This document shows, one piece after another, positions 10,250 through 21,949 of a stretch of 29,000 nucleotides of DNA (the stretch's first letter is position 1; every line of letters begins with the position of its first letter). The notes beneath the pieces are model-generated. The model saw nothing but the letters and a program-made list of their open reading frames with translations. It made no database searches and was not told where the DNA came from. The position numbers and the translations under genes were made by a program. The DNA is taken from assembly GCF_964340395.1 (NCBI RefSeq), contig NC_135571.1, positions 8,468,953 through 8,497,952 of the forward strand, read 5' to 3'. The stretch is from Glandiceps talaboti (taxonomy: Eukaryota; Hemichordata; Enteropneusta; Spengelidae).

Positions 10250-11435
10250 CAGCCTGACGTGTGTTTATGTATATGTATGTATGTATGTAGGTAAAGTAAG
10301 TTGAATTAGTCTCTGTGTGTTCTTCCCTTTCCCCCTGCCAATGTTCTTCGAATTTCATGTAAATTTAGCATGACAATAAAGTATATAATATAATAACAGA
10401 ATACAGCACAATCTGTGCATTTAGCAGACGTCTGTTTTGTCCTCAGAGATTTGCAACAATAATGACAAGAAACAAAAGAAATTACAATGACCTCCAGGTT
10501 CGATGAGAAAACAATGTTAATCATTCGTTAACGCTCTGAGATGTTACTTAACAAATTGAGAGATGAATGTGATGTTTACGGTGATTAAGCAAATTAAGTG
10601 TAGCTGTAGTTGAACATGGAAATAAAACGAAGAAGTAATTTCGTATACAAGCATTACATAGAAGAACAATCGATCACGCTACTTAGGGCAACAAGCTTTG
10701 TGTTTTTATGTGGTTTTCTAGCGTTTTTTAGCTACCTTTTCCTCAGTACAGTTCCTGCTCCCTGCTGTTCCTGCTGTTCCTACTCGGTTCCTACTCCTCC
10801 TCTCCAAATTATTACGGTTGTCTGAGCAACTTCACAGTGTAACTTCACGTACCTGGTATTAGGATCAGCACACCCGGTTCACACTTAGCCTACCGAAGTT
10901 GTCTGTAATGGCGAACTGGGTCGACGTGCTGATAGTGAACAATACATTGACTTTCACTGACGAAAATAGTATTGAAAATTAGTGGCCCGTGTCACACTCT
11001 ACTAATTCCTTTGTAAGTTCCTGAAGGCCAACTATGAGCGGTGAAGACGTTCGACCTGTGATTGTGGTTCAGTGTCTTTGTGTATTCATTAAACAAACTA
11101 TGTCTGCCATGTAACTAAGGAAACCATTAGGATGACATATTGAACTTAAATGTGTTATATTCTTTTCTTTTGAGTTACCCTCGTTATTTAAATTCTCCTT
11201 TTAACTGCAGCTCTTTGAAGAGCTTACTCATACTACGCCCTTAGACAAACGCACAAGTGGTCAATTGGTATGATATGCAAAGTACATGTGACCCTGAATG
11301 ACCTTCACTACCTTGGTATTATAAAGTAACCATTTGGAACATGACATTTTCAGTACACACACAAAAATCTCGACATTATTGCCATTTCGCAAAACCGCCC
11401 TTTTCCGTTCGCTCCCACGCACATGCACACATACA

Positions 11436-11540
<105 letters not shown>

Positions 11541-11623
11541 ACACACACAGTCATTAACATCATGTCTTTGAATAATCAATCACAAAATTTTAACCAAAAA
11601 CACAAAAGTTAGTAAAGTTAGTA

Positions 11624-11629
11624 TTTATT
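11624..11629 (-). promoter_or_regulatory. Candidate poly(A) signal of sialyltransferase copy B
   Basis: AATAAA on the minus strand about 390 bases after the stop codon, at the position equivalent to 2703-2708. Confidence 0.4.
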
Positions 11630-12019
11630 GGGACAGTTATGCAATGTCGAAATATGGTATATTTCTCAGCTCAGGATGCTGCTTATACACTGGTTACGAT
11701 ACTGTAACAGTCTGGGTTCACTGATTGGATGGACAACTTTTTTGTGCTGATTGAGGGACGTTGACCAGACGTGGTTTTGTTAGACACAGTGTTGGAATCT
11801 AGACCAATTTTGTCCATACACATGAATTTTCCATTCTATATACACATGGAAATTTTACATTTTGTCCATACACGTGGGATTTTCGATTACTTCCCTAAAT
11901 ATGGCAATTACTGTGAACACGTACGGAATTTTCCATTCTGTCTTTTCATCCTATAAAATACCTATTAGAATGTATTCCTTCTATGCCAGAAATATACGTT
12001 CAATCAATTGAGTACAATC

Positions 12020-12606
12020 CTAGCATTGAACTGTGGAAAACCCTTCTAATGTCACACGACTTTTAGTCTTTATGTCCTCAGTTGATCCAAGATTAATTCG
12101 TTTAATAAAGTCCTTTTCTTGAAGCAGTGGATGCCAATATCCATGGCATTTCCGTTGACCTGACTCATAGTAATGGTGGCAGTCGTCTTTCTCTGTTACA
12201 TAGCCATATACATGTATATTCTTACATAACTGCAAGGCTATAGTTATACCTGAAATACAAACATAGTTTACCACAAATAACTTGCTCATGTTTGTAATGA
12301 ACATCAGCATGCATCATAATTTTGAAATAGCTTTATCATATGTTTTCCAGCAATTGATTTCATTTTATATCACCTTTCATGAATGGAAGGATGCATACAT
12401 TTATTGTATGTATGCATTTCCATATGTGTGTATTTCTGTATTTCTGTTTTTCTATATGTGTATATGTGTGTGTGTATGTATGTATGTATGTATGTATGTA
12501 TGTATGTATGTATGTATGTATATATGTATGCATGTATGTATGTATGTATGTATGTATGTATGTATGTGTGTGTGCGCGCGCGGGTGTGTGCGTACTTACG
12601 TATGTG

Positions 12607-12637
<31 letters not shown>

Positions 12638-15600
12638 ATGTATGTATGTATGTATGTATGTATATATGTATGTGTGCGTTCGTGCGTGCGCGTGTGCTTA
12701 ACCCACTTGCCTGCGTGCATGCGTGTGTGTGTATGTGCATGCAGATATGTCTGTCTGTATGTATGTATGTATGTATGTATGTATGTATGTATGTATGTAT
12801 GTATGTATGTATGTGTGTGCATGTATGTATGTATGTATGTATGTAAGCATGCATGCATGCATGCATGTATGCATGTATGCATTACATGTATGTATGCATG
12901 TATGTATGTATGTATGCATGTATGTACACTGTGTGTATTCGTACATGTGTACATGTGTGTATGTATGTGTGTATGTGTGTATTTCACTGTGTGTATCTCT
13001 TCTAAGCCACTGTTAAACCGTGCTATCGTAATCCCAGGTTGTAAAATCAACGAAGACAAATACCAAAATCTATACAAAATATCGTTGATTGTCTTATTAT
13101 CAAGAGGATCACTACCGTAGCGCAAGTTCATGCCATCGTTGACTATGAAAACGACCCATCACAAACAACCTTAGAATCACATACATCCTTAAGCTTACCC
13201 ATGAATCCCGAAGACACACTAATCTTTTTAAGGTTTGGTGAAGTGTAGGTCTGCACAGTATCCCATTGACGCCATAGTGATCCAGGCTCAACTATGAATG
13301 TATTTATATTAGGAAATGCTTTTATCCAACGGATATAACTGTCAAAAAACTGAATACTTTCTTTATCTTTATACCACTGAAACATAAGAAAATTAAAAAC
13401 TTCAGATGGTTAGTATTCAATGTGTCATATTCAACAACACCTTACTCATCTAGCCATGAATATGACCAGGCCAAGATTTGACTCGTCCTCAAATGTTATG
13501 GTCTGTATAAAGTTCTTTAATCCAAAATGATCAAGAGAAAAGTAATATTATGCTACATATGGCAACGCATTATTGCTATGGCTAATTCCATATCTAGTCT
13601 AAGGCCATGACCCTTATATATATAGTACATGTACAAGGTATAGGTATACCTGTACATGTACTATAGTACCTGTTGCCCTTTTTTTCCAACCCTTTTACAT
13701 ATTTCTAAACGTCATGACAAGGGGTGTGTATTAGTAAAATCAATCTGTACTTTCACCAAATATCAAGTACTAGCAATTTAATTTTAATCTCTCAAGACAT
13801 CACGACCTCCATCACTGTTGATTAGAAATGAGCGTGATCGAAACGTCGTGTAATCAGTGGTGAACAATTCTTGGTACCTGCAATAACAATTTTCCTCATT
13901 CTAGAGGGTCAGAATAGAACAAGACGGCCGACTTATTCTCACGCGAAGTGTAGTGCGTGAAGCAGAAGTTATAGTGTCGGCCAAGTAATCGAATAGTCGT
14001 TATTTTTATGACAATTAAACCTCGGTGGCATAATTGTATTGCAGGTATCGAGAATTAAACTGACTTTGAATTTGTCGGCAGCTCTTCTTTTCTCCACATA
14101 TTTAGATTCTCATACATGCACTTGACCACAGCAAACAGCAAGGAAAAGACATCATGGCACGCTCACAGCCAGTTTTATGTCACGATCGTCAATTGGTTAC
14201 AGTAGCCAGTTTAGAATCTGCAGGTTTCTGAATGGCTAAGCTCCTAGGGAAAGATTTGAACCAAGATTGTGTCCTAGTCAACCCAGGTGTATAATTCGGC
14301 ACCTGGTAGGACAGAGGTTGCAATGTGAATAATTTAATCCTGTACACTGATAGGACTATAATGAACTGTATGTTCCATGGGAAATGTGGGGTACAATGGG
14401 ATGTTATGTTATTATAGATCAGCAACAGGGGTAATATTTGTATAGCACTTTGAGAGTGGTGTAGGAAAGTGCTACATAACAAATACATTTTTTTCTATCT
14501 TTTTTACAAAAGAGTAAATTGATGTTCGGATGTCAGTAATGTCTAATTAGCAATCATAATGGTTATAGACACTAATTTTGGACGAAATTCTTGTTAAAGA
14601 AGGATATTTGTTCATTTTGTACAAATATGCACTTACTCTATAAAGGTTTCCATTGTACGGTCCAGTCCTCCAAACAAAGAAATTGCCATCATGAAACATA
14701 TCCTGTTGAAGATCATTTTTGCTGACTACAAGAATGGTATTGACTATTCGAAATGTTGTCTTGTTGCCAACATCACTTGAGTAATTCATAATTGGTGCAT
14801 TATTAAACCGGAATACAGCATCATGTCCATCTGAAGATGAAGGAGAAATAGATTATAAGAGTCATGTCATTGAATCAAGGAGAAGTAGTTTACGACCCTT
14901 GCTGTTGTGGGCTGATCTTGACTGTACTGTCTCTCCTACATCCCATGTCATGTTATTTTCCTTAGCTCTGTTTAATACAACCATGCAGAAACCAATATTT
15001 ATATTTACTGATCTCTAGAGATTCAAGTTGATCTGACGTATTCTATGCCTGTAGATTACGTGTAAGGTTTGACATTTCAAAAATGGCCTCTCATATCGTC
15101 TTGTTACATGTTCTCATTACATAAAATGTACCGGTTTACCTTACAAATATACGTTAAACACCGTGTTATATCACTTGAGACCCACCTTTTCGTTTGAGAC
15201 TCGCATTGGAAATCACCGTCACAAATATTTTACTTGTTCAGTCCAATGAATATGTACAAAATAACTCTAACGTTGGTCATGCACAAGGATTTCCTAGTCC
15301 ACTTAATGGAAATTAAAACAGAGTCGAAATCAGTCATGCCTGATCAAGAAAAAGTGTACATCGAAAAGGGAACTCCATCTGTAATGGAATAAGTCTTCTG
15401 TGATGAAAAAATTATCTAATAACACAAAATCAATCTTGGTGTTATTACAACTCTTTGAGCCAGGGTCGATATGTTAGATCTCTTATGACGCAAACCATTG
15501 CGTTAAGTGACCAGTGTCGAAGTAAAACACAATGAACATTCAACTTGCCCTCAGACCATTTGGTTTCAAAGGTTTGCTACAAACAGCATTATTACTTTTC

Positions 15601-16426
15601 TCAGTACCGGTCATTTGAGTGTTACAATCTGTGAACAAAACATGAACTATACAGTCGAAAATTTCAGGTAACAATTTCCAACTTTTGTGTTAAATTCGAC
15701 AAAGTTTATCAATGGTTACCATCACAGCTAACTTTTTCGCTTGAGTAAGTATATTTGGCCATTAAGAAGTCTTTTGTTTTTTAACATTGCTCAGCTAGTG
15801 GACAAAACAAACTTACCTATTTCTCCACCAAGACGTGAGTTTTTCATGAAAAAGGAACTTGAAACAACTGCACAAGTATTGTATAATGGTGAAAACATTT
15901 CAAATGGAGACAGTTTAGTGAAATAGTTCGCAATACCAATTTCTTTGAATGGACTGGTGTTGTTATCAAGGTACTTCATGGGATTTCGTTTCAATAAACA
16001 TAAGATATCCTTGCTTTTCCCTTTCGTATCAGCTTGTTTCACTCGTGATTTGATGCCGTGTGGGTTCTTCTTTGTAATTCTACTGTTGTCAAATTTCTTA
16101 TCATACACCCGAAGTATATATTTAAGTTTTTTATCATGTAGGTTCGGAAGAGTAATTTTGCAATCACTCATGTTTCCCAGGCATGAATTATTTCTAATGA
16201 CATCATTTATTTGATGTATCGTTGGTTCTGTAATGTTACAGAAACTATTATTTTTAAGATTCACGTGAATTTTGTTATGCAAGTTAACATATTGAGAAAT
16301 AAATTTAGGTATTTTCTTTTGTGAAAAGTAAAAAATATTAAGTGTCTTGTTGTAAGATGCTATAAAGCATGTGGTAATCATCAATAAAATGCAGAGAACG
16401 ACACAACACTTTCGAAAATCTGCCAT
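12020..16426 (-). CDS. Beta-galactoside alpha-2,6-sialyltransferase-like protein, copy B (GT29)
   Basis: Exons 16426-15817, 14830-14637, 13376-13199 and 12249-12020, with the same phases as copy A, give 403 aa with no frameshift or early stop. The start ATG has A at -3 and G at +4, a stronger context than in copy A. All family motifs are intact: membrane anchor ~7-25, CAVVSS from C185, [22 protein letters not shown] (353-356) and H367-x4-E372. Relative to copy A it has four extra stem residues (FISQ after IPK) and lacks two (KY) within exon 2. In motif L it has LGGEI where copy A has LGEEI. Exons 3-4 carry only two replacements (V to I, M to I). Exon 1 carries 42. Both copies look functional; different acceptor preference or Golgi placement is possible but only inferred. 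Confidence 0.9.
12396..12997. repeat. Expanded TATG/TGTC/TGCA array in intron 3, copy B
   Basis: About 600 bp of mixed tetranucleotides in the last intron (13198-12250). It includes a TGCA/GCAT-rich block near 12845-12910 and a unique island near 12695-12720 (TTAACCCACTTGCC). Long frames across it on both strands are period-4 artefacts. Confidence 0.92.
14233..14480 (+). mobile_element. SINE-like repeat in intron 2, copy B
   Basis: Counterpart of 5072-5305. It is somewhat more complete here: it keeps an AACCCAGGTG...GCACCTGG stem missing from copy A and has a better B-box-like GATTTGAACC. Its tail reads TTTGTATAGCACTTTGAGAG...GGAAAGTGCTA. Confidence 0.5.
14849..15163. other. ~315-bp segment in intron 1 of copy B absent from copy A
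   Basis: Copy A goes from GAAGGAGAAA almost directly to the GTTAT-TTCAC junction (near 5721-5735). Copy B has about 315 extra bases between the same landmarks. No terminal repeats were obvious, so I cannot say whether it is an insertion in B or a deletion in A. No coding sense seen. Confidence 0.6.
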
Positions 16427-16571
16427 GTTGTTAATCTGATCTCGCCTCTGGCAAACATCTCAGCAGTACAACCGTTGGATGGCTTCTCTCGCGTGTCTAG
16501 TAATCCACTTAAAATCAAGATGCTAGAGATGTCCAACTCTTCAAATACCATAATAGCCGGTCGATACAAAC

Positions 16572-16622
16572 CTGTGAAGTAAAAATAAACCATAAGTAAT
16601 ATTTAATCTAATTAAAACTTAC
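16572..16622 (-). other. Possible 51-bp intron in the 5' leader of copy B
   Basis: GTAAGT at 16622-16617 and TTTACTTCACAG ending at 16572, matching the paired signals at 7108-7150 of copy A. The distance differs by 8 bp while both junctions are kept. Confidence 0.35.
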
Positions 16623-16729
16623 AGGAAAATTCAATCAACGTATACGTTATGTCATGCAGAATCGTGTCCCGGCTTCCTTCATTCGGAAGCAAGACGTGAT
16701 GAGATTGTAAGGCGGTAAGCTATCTCTGT

Positions 16730-16762
16730 CACGTGATGTTTTAACGGAAGTGAGTATATATA
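16730..16762 (-). promoter_or_regulatory. Candidate core promoter of copy B (TATA plus CACGTG)
   Basis: TATATATA (16755-16762) and CACGTG (16730-16735), spaced as in copy A. Flanking sequence is more conserved than intron 1. Confidence 0.4.
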
Positions 16763-16951
16763 GAGAAAGGTTCAAGGGATACATTGCTGAATGCATGTTC
16801 CACCGTTACAAGATAAGTATACAGTATTGATAAGATGAGATGAGATGCCAAGCTTATGAGACTAGCTATGTTCAATTTTGTTTGTTTGTTTGCTTCCTTG
16901 TTTGTTGGTTTGTTTGTGTTTGTATGATACCGTCGTAGGGTATTTTGCTCA

Positions 16952-18250
16952 ATGTCCCGACGTCCTCCATTCCCAAGCAGGACGTGACTAGATTGCAAGT
17001 TGTTTTACGTTGAGTTACCTTTATCTTATACATAAATTGATGTTTTGAACATGCCTTCCATGTCGGAAAATAAAGTTGGGACATAGCATTTTCTCTGCCC
17101 TTTTTTACATATCCAGTTAGCAATGCTTAGGTATGAAAATAAGAAAAGTCTATCGGCTGTTATAAATTTGACAACCCCTCTCCAATATAAAACTGCCTCG
17201 ATATAAAACTGTGTGGCCAATCTCACTGTACTCACTGAACTTGATATCGCGTCTACTTATGAATTTTTACCTCATATCAGTGTAATACCACGTTGCCCCT
17301 GACAATCGAGCAATATGACCGGTTCGAGTGTGAATTTTGGGAATATATGTGAACATTAGCACATCGTATATGTTGTAATACCACATTGCCCGACAACCGA
17401 TCAATATGACCCGGTTTAAGTATGAATGTAGGTATTATGCTCCCCGGGAAGTTGAGGAAGACGAAATGGCCGTTGTGTCGTTCTAATCCGAGCTGGCCAG
17501 GAGTATTAATTGTCAAGCGCTTCGAACACGGCGTGGGAAAGCACTATATAAGAACCCAATATTATTATCATTATGGGTCTACAGTCGAATAGCAAATCTC
17601 ATCAAGTGCAAGTGACTACCATAAACTAATTAGTTACACGGCTAGGTATTGATGCACGTGGAAATAAAGCGGACAAAAATTCGTATATGAGCTTTGATGT
17701 CTCTCTCATTATTGGTCAGCTTTTGTTTCGCCAGGTGAATCAACACCTGGGGTTGTTTAATATTCTAATTAGAAGGTCTTAGGTGAGACATGTCCCAGGT
17801 TGAGGCACTTCGAGAACGGGCATCGTACCGTGTGTCGTGTTTATCACTAAACTTAGCCAACTGTGAGGTATGTAGTCATAAATTGTTATAACTGTGTAAA
17901 GTTAACGTTTACAAGTGTTGTATAATGACATTTTGTAATGTTCGCGTGCACTGTCTACCTAATTTGAGCCTATAATTTTCTGTGTACCTTATAGTGTGTT
18001 CATTGTAAGTCTGTTTTCCCGTTGTCGGCAAGTCATAGTTTCAGTTGAATTTAGGCCTTGTCAACAGTAGTAACGTCTGTACTCAGCAATCGTTTATTGA
18101 CCTTGGTTACATTCATTGAACATTACATAGATGGACAACATGTTCGTGTAAGACATAGCTACTGTGGGCAACACATTTTGTTGTTTTCACTCTACGCTGG
18201 TGTCATTGATCATAGTTTGGCTCTGTTCAACGCTGATCTATGATACACGT
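16952..18250. repeat. Shuffled relic fragments of another copy of the segment
   Basis: Several blocks resemble separate parts of unit A: 16952-16999 (leader/promoter sequence at 7191-7238), 17203-17440 (about 526-700, with its core doubled), 17432-17575 (SINE-like tail), 17587-17690 (about 1757-1835) and 18110-18190 (about 1825-1890). All are clearly more diverged than A versus B, and no sialyltransferase exon survives. No gene is seen in the interval. Block limits are approximate because I aligned by eye. Confidence 0.6.
17432..17575 (+). mobile_element. SINE-like 3' tail
   Basis: Contains AATTGTCAAGCGCTTCGAAC, then GGGAAAGCACTATATAAGAAC and a short ATTATTATCATT tail. This is the best-preserved example in the window of the tail shared with 5072-5305 and 14233-14480. 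Confidence 0.6.
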
Positions 18251-18981
18251 CTGGTACTCAATACAATCGGACTGCGAATGTTACAGGTCGATTAATTGAT
18301 CATTGGAGATAATAGAGAGCAAACAAGTAGTGGATCCGCCGCTGTCTATCATTGAGCAAACATCGATTCAATCTTGCGATCTAAAAGTGTAGCATTTTAC
18401 CCTTATTAGATGACGTCAACAGCGTCACCACATGATTAAAACCAACTCAGAGGGTTGAGCTATATGATGTAAACAGAATTACCATATTTGGTCATCGCCG
18501 CCGGGAAATCGTAATCTAATTTTAAGGTTAAAATAAATGGCCATTAGCGAAAAACCAGACGTAGTAGCAGAATGGTGAGAGCAAATATCCACAAACGACT
18601 AGATTCTAGGCTATATGTGTTTGAACTTCACCTTTAATAACAGAAGTATGTGTAGATTAATTAGGAACTATTCCGTCACAGTTAAACAATGTGGCCGTTT
18701 ATTAATATAACCCATAATTTAGCATAAAGAGAAGTAGACTGATTAATAAGATACAGGACACGGATCTCACCACTATACAAATTAAAAGTTCTGTTTATGG
18801 GTGACACTGCTTATTTTTATATTTCACTCTGTAACACCTTGTTCGGTCAGTGCGTCTCCTTAAAACAATGAAAAAAGAAAGCAATACTAAGTATGTCTGT
18901 ACACGTTGGTAATGCGCTGTATTCGTCATCTTGCTAGTATTTTTAACAGTCTTCATGTACTAAAAATAACAAATTTGTTAA

Positions 18982-19022
18982 ACTTTATACAAATTTGGCT
19001 GGGAACCAATTTTGTATAAAGT
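18982..19022. repeat. 41-bp hairpin
   Basis: ACTTTATACAAA...TTTGTATAAAGT pairs perfectly for 12 bp and continues with TTGG/CCAA-type pairing. The loop is only about 7-8 bases. Confidence 0.7.
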
Positions 19023-19075
19023 ACGCAGATTTCGTCCATTTTCGACTAGAAATAAATTAGTTGTGTCGCCTTCAG

Positions 19076-19083
19076 TGACGTCA
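19076..19083. promoter_or_regulatory. CRE-like palindrome TGACGTCA
   Basis: A perfect CREB/ATF consensus about 230 bp upstream of the TATA box at 19313. Other copies at 18411 and in intron 2 of the LU gene (22570-22577) may be chance. Position makes this one the most plausible. Confidence 0.3.
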
Positions 19084-19312
19084 TAATCCTGTTTCTATTG
19101 TGGGCATAAATGTCATTTTTTCAACATTTTGTCGAACCAGAAAAAAATATGTTCGGACAGGTTAAAGAATACATAAACGCAAAAATATGGTTGCCCTTAT
19201 CTGTCTTGCTCTCATTTGAATAAGGAATTTAGAAGAATTAAGAGACCAATAATAGATTAATGTTTGTTCTGTTTATTTATGACAAGATCAGCGCAAAAGA
19301 TTAGAAAACCTG

Positions 19313-19414
19313 TATAAAAAGAGTGACCGAACCTGCTTGAAAACTAGTACCTTACAATTGATCAACCGTTCATTACAACGAAAACTGGCAGCAGCTTCAA
19401 TTTCTAACAATTAG
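19313..19414 (+). promoter_or_regulatory. TATA box and noncoding first exon of the LU-domain gene
   Basis: TATAAAAA at 19313-19320 is followed about 30 bases later by a likely start site (~19343). An exon without any ATG then ends at TTAG|GTAAGA (19414/19415). The next exon begins after TTTCCTGCAG at 21919 and reaches the start codon at 21950. The four signals (TATA, ATG-free leader, donor, acceptor) agree, but the link between the two exons is inferred. Confidence 0.5.
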
Positions 19415-19533
19415 GTAAGACAAAATATTTTTTTTTCTCATTTAAGTATGTCGTAGTCCTTATATTATTACATTTAAGAGCCAACAATTGGGTCAGTCTA
19501 TGAAGAGCAATGACACAAAGCATCACCAACGCC

Positions 19534-19689
<156 letters not shown>

Positions 19690-19970
19690 TATATATGGAA
19701 AGACAGGGCGTATAAATGGAATGGCATATACTTATAAATGGTTTGAAAACAAGTGTTCTGGTAATCAGTATATATCATACTATGAAATATTAGTGATATT
19801 AAGTCAAATTTACTAGAACGAGCTGACAATGACAACATCATAATTTTGTGCCGTGGGTCAACAAAACCTGTAGACATGAGGTGTTCTATTCTCGTCAGCT
19901 GACCTTGATGAAAAATAGTTGAACGGCCAAGATTCATTTTAGTCAATAAAAGTGCGAATTTTGTAGAAAC

Positions 19971-19996
19971 ACCCCCACCCCACCCCACCCCACCCC
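19971..19996 (-). other. G-quadruplex-type tract on the minus strand
   Basis: The plus strand is a CCCCA array. The minus strand therefore carries five runs of four or more G separated by single T, which fits the classic quadruplex pattern. It lies in intron 1 of the LU-domain gene. Confidence 0.75.
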
Positions 19997-20231
19997 TAAC
20001 CTCCTTTGTTCGCCGTTAGATTTCGCATAAAATTAATCCACGATGTAAATTACTTCCACTGAATACACGTCTTACAACACGACACAACGCGCTGCCATCA
20101 CGTTACATCTCAGTAATGCTTTCAGTAATTAGGCTATATCTTTAAGAATACACATTTTAAATTCAATATATAATTTTAACACTTTTGACGAGCTTCAGGA
20201 AGGATAGGATTGCCGACCTGCAGAACGCAGC

Positions 20232-20498
20232 TAGACTATCGACAGTCGTTCGTGCCTATTTTGCTACGTTTTCATCTAAAACTAAAGTCATCGCCTCGCT
20301 CTCATCCAGAGCAATACTATTACCGCGTATTGATTATTTAGCAACATCACAAAGAGTGCCAATGGCACGAGCGTGTCTACGGCAATCACAGTTTCCTATC
20401 AGTACGCGTTAGTATTCAGTGCTACGGAGGTGAGCAAGGCGACGACTTTGTTTTAGAGGAAACGTAGAAAAAAGGCACGAACGACTGTCGACAGTCTA
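20232..20498. mobile_element. 267-bp foldback MITE with 8-bp target-site duplication
   Basis: The element runs from TAGACTATCGACAGTC to GACTGTCGACAGTCTA, and AACGCAGC flanks both sides (20224-20231 and 20499-20506). The left arm (20232 to ~20334) pairs with the right arm (~20398-20498) over about 100 bp with mismatches; the loop is about 60 bp. The terminal motif is itself a palindrome (GACTGTCGACAGTC). An 8-bp duplication is seen with hAT, P, Sola1 and a few other superfamilies; the ends do not clearly fit the hAT pattern, so the superfamily is open. A 75-codon frame overlapping it has no meaning. Confidence 0.85.
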
Positions 20499-20506
20499 AA
20501 CGCAGC

Positions 20507-21918
20507 CATCCAGTGCAGTTGGTTATATGAGCAAAACAATCATGGCGTATATGTAGGTCGTCGCAGATGATAATGAATGCAAATATCAAGTTCATTTTAT
20601 TAATGTCTACATTTTACGTGCTCGTATACATATATTTATATTAGATTTGAGAATGGAATATAAAGATAATGACGTACATGTTGGGATATAAATGGTGTCA
20701 CAGTAAATTATCATAAAATGATAGGGAAGTCGAAAAATTATTTCTCAAAAATCGACTCCTGCAGTACGTCAACCACGCACCAACCGCTGACAACACACGT
20801 ATCTGGAATCAACCCTGTAACGTGTATGTAATAACACTTGTTCATGAAAATAGTGATCGCACTTACCCTCAATTTAATGGTGTCAGACCTTACCACTTAT
20901 TGAAGTGAGCTTGCTTACATCAGTGTAAACACAAATCGACATAGCTGTCGGATGAAACAATGAATACTCAAACATAAATCGGTTTATTTGTGTTACCAGC
21001 GAAATAACTTAAAATGGCATGGGCATGCGCACTATAAGCATTTTCTTGGGGAATAAGTAACACAAAATACAACTGTAGGAAACGTAAAATATTGTGCCGT
21101 CATACTTGAATTTGTTAGCATTTCAACACCTTTTTCGTTATATCTTTTTGAAAGCGGCTTTGCAATTTTAAACACGTCCTCTGGTGTAGTAGTTAGTAAA
21201 TATCGACTCCATTTCAGGTTTCAAAATGAGTCAATTATCTTTTACTATAAATAGCCATATGCCATGGTTATGTATGAAATATAGATTCGAACAAAATTAC
21301 TGGTTGCCAAGCTATTGTCAGTTTTTTTCAATTCCATTCACTGTCAGCCTTTGTTAAAACATGAATAGAAAAGATGAATGGGTTGAGTTGCTTATCATGG
21401 AACTCATTCAATGCAAACTCTATTTCCATGTTTCATTACTATGCGTATTTTGAACTACAAAGTACTGTTTTCTGATAAATTCATTTGAGCCTATTTTCAA
21501 TGTGATTAGTGTATGTGTTGATAATAAATTGTGGGGCTCTTTCAGACAAATGATGGGCTTATAATTTAGTTAAAATACTACGGTTTTTTTATTATTTTAA
21601 AATATCGTTTAAATATTTTAATATTTTATTCTGCTTTTACTTAATTATGGAGTCACGTGTTGTGGAGAGACCAGAGGGCTCTGTGACAAACTGATAAGAA
21701 TCATTTTCACGTGGTGTCTGCGTTTTAAACAGGAAACATATTAATGAGCGTTGTGGTAGGAGGGCAATATACTCAATAAGTATTTACAAACGCACTGCCT
21801 TTTCACAACCCACACTGCACTACCTATCTACAACTCGCACCGCACTACTTTTTTTCACAATCATACTCACTTCTGATTATGAACGCCCTTCTTGTTTTTC
21901 TCTAACACTTTCCTGCAG
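20507..21918. other. Rest of LU-gene intron 1, nothing recognised
   Basis: AT-rich, no open frame of note, no tandem array, no repeat shared with the rest of the window that I could see. The acceptor TTTCCTGCAG closes it at 21918. Confidence 0.5.
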
Positions 21919-21949
21919 ATCTACGGGGCAAAACTTGTAAACGAAGAAG

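Larger units (their letters stand above)
18251..19312. other. Unique intergenic stretch upstream of the LU gene
   Basis: I see no gene, no tandem array and no long repeat. Small items: TGACGTCA at 18411-18418 and 19076-19083, and a 41-bp hairpin at 18982-19022. Confidence 0.6.

Noticed and set aside
12282-13131. Frames of up to 253 codons on both strands
   Set aside because: Same tetranucleotide artefact in intron 3 of copy B.
15918-15930. Apparent TAG in copy B near GTGAAATAGTTCGC, taken as a sign of a pseudogene
   Set aside because: The TAG is on the plus strand. On the coding minus strand the codons read A-N-Y-F-T with no stop.
20185-20412. 75-codon plus-strand frame
   Set aside because: It covers the left arm and loop of the 267-bp foldback element; no domain.
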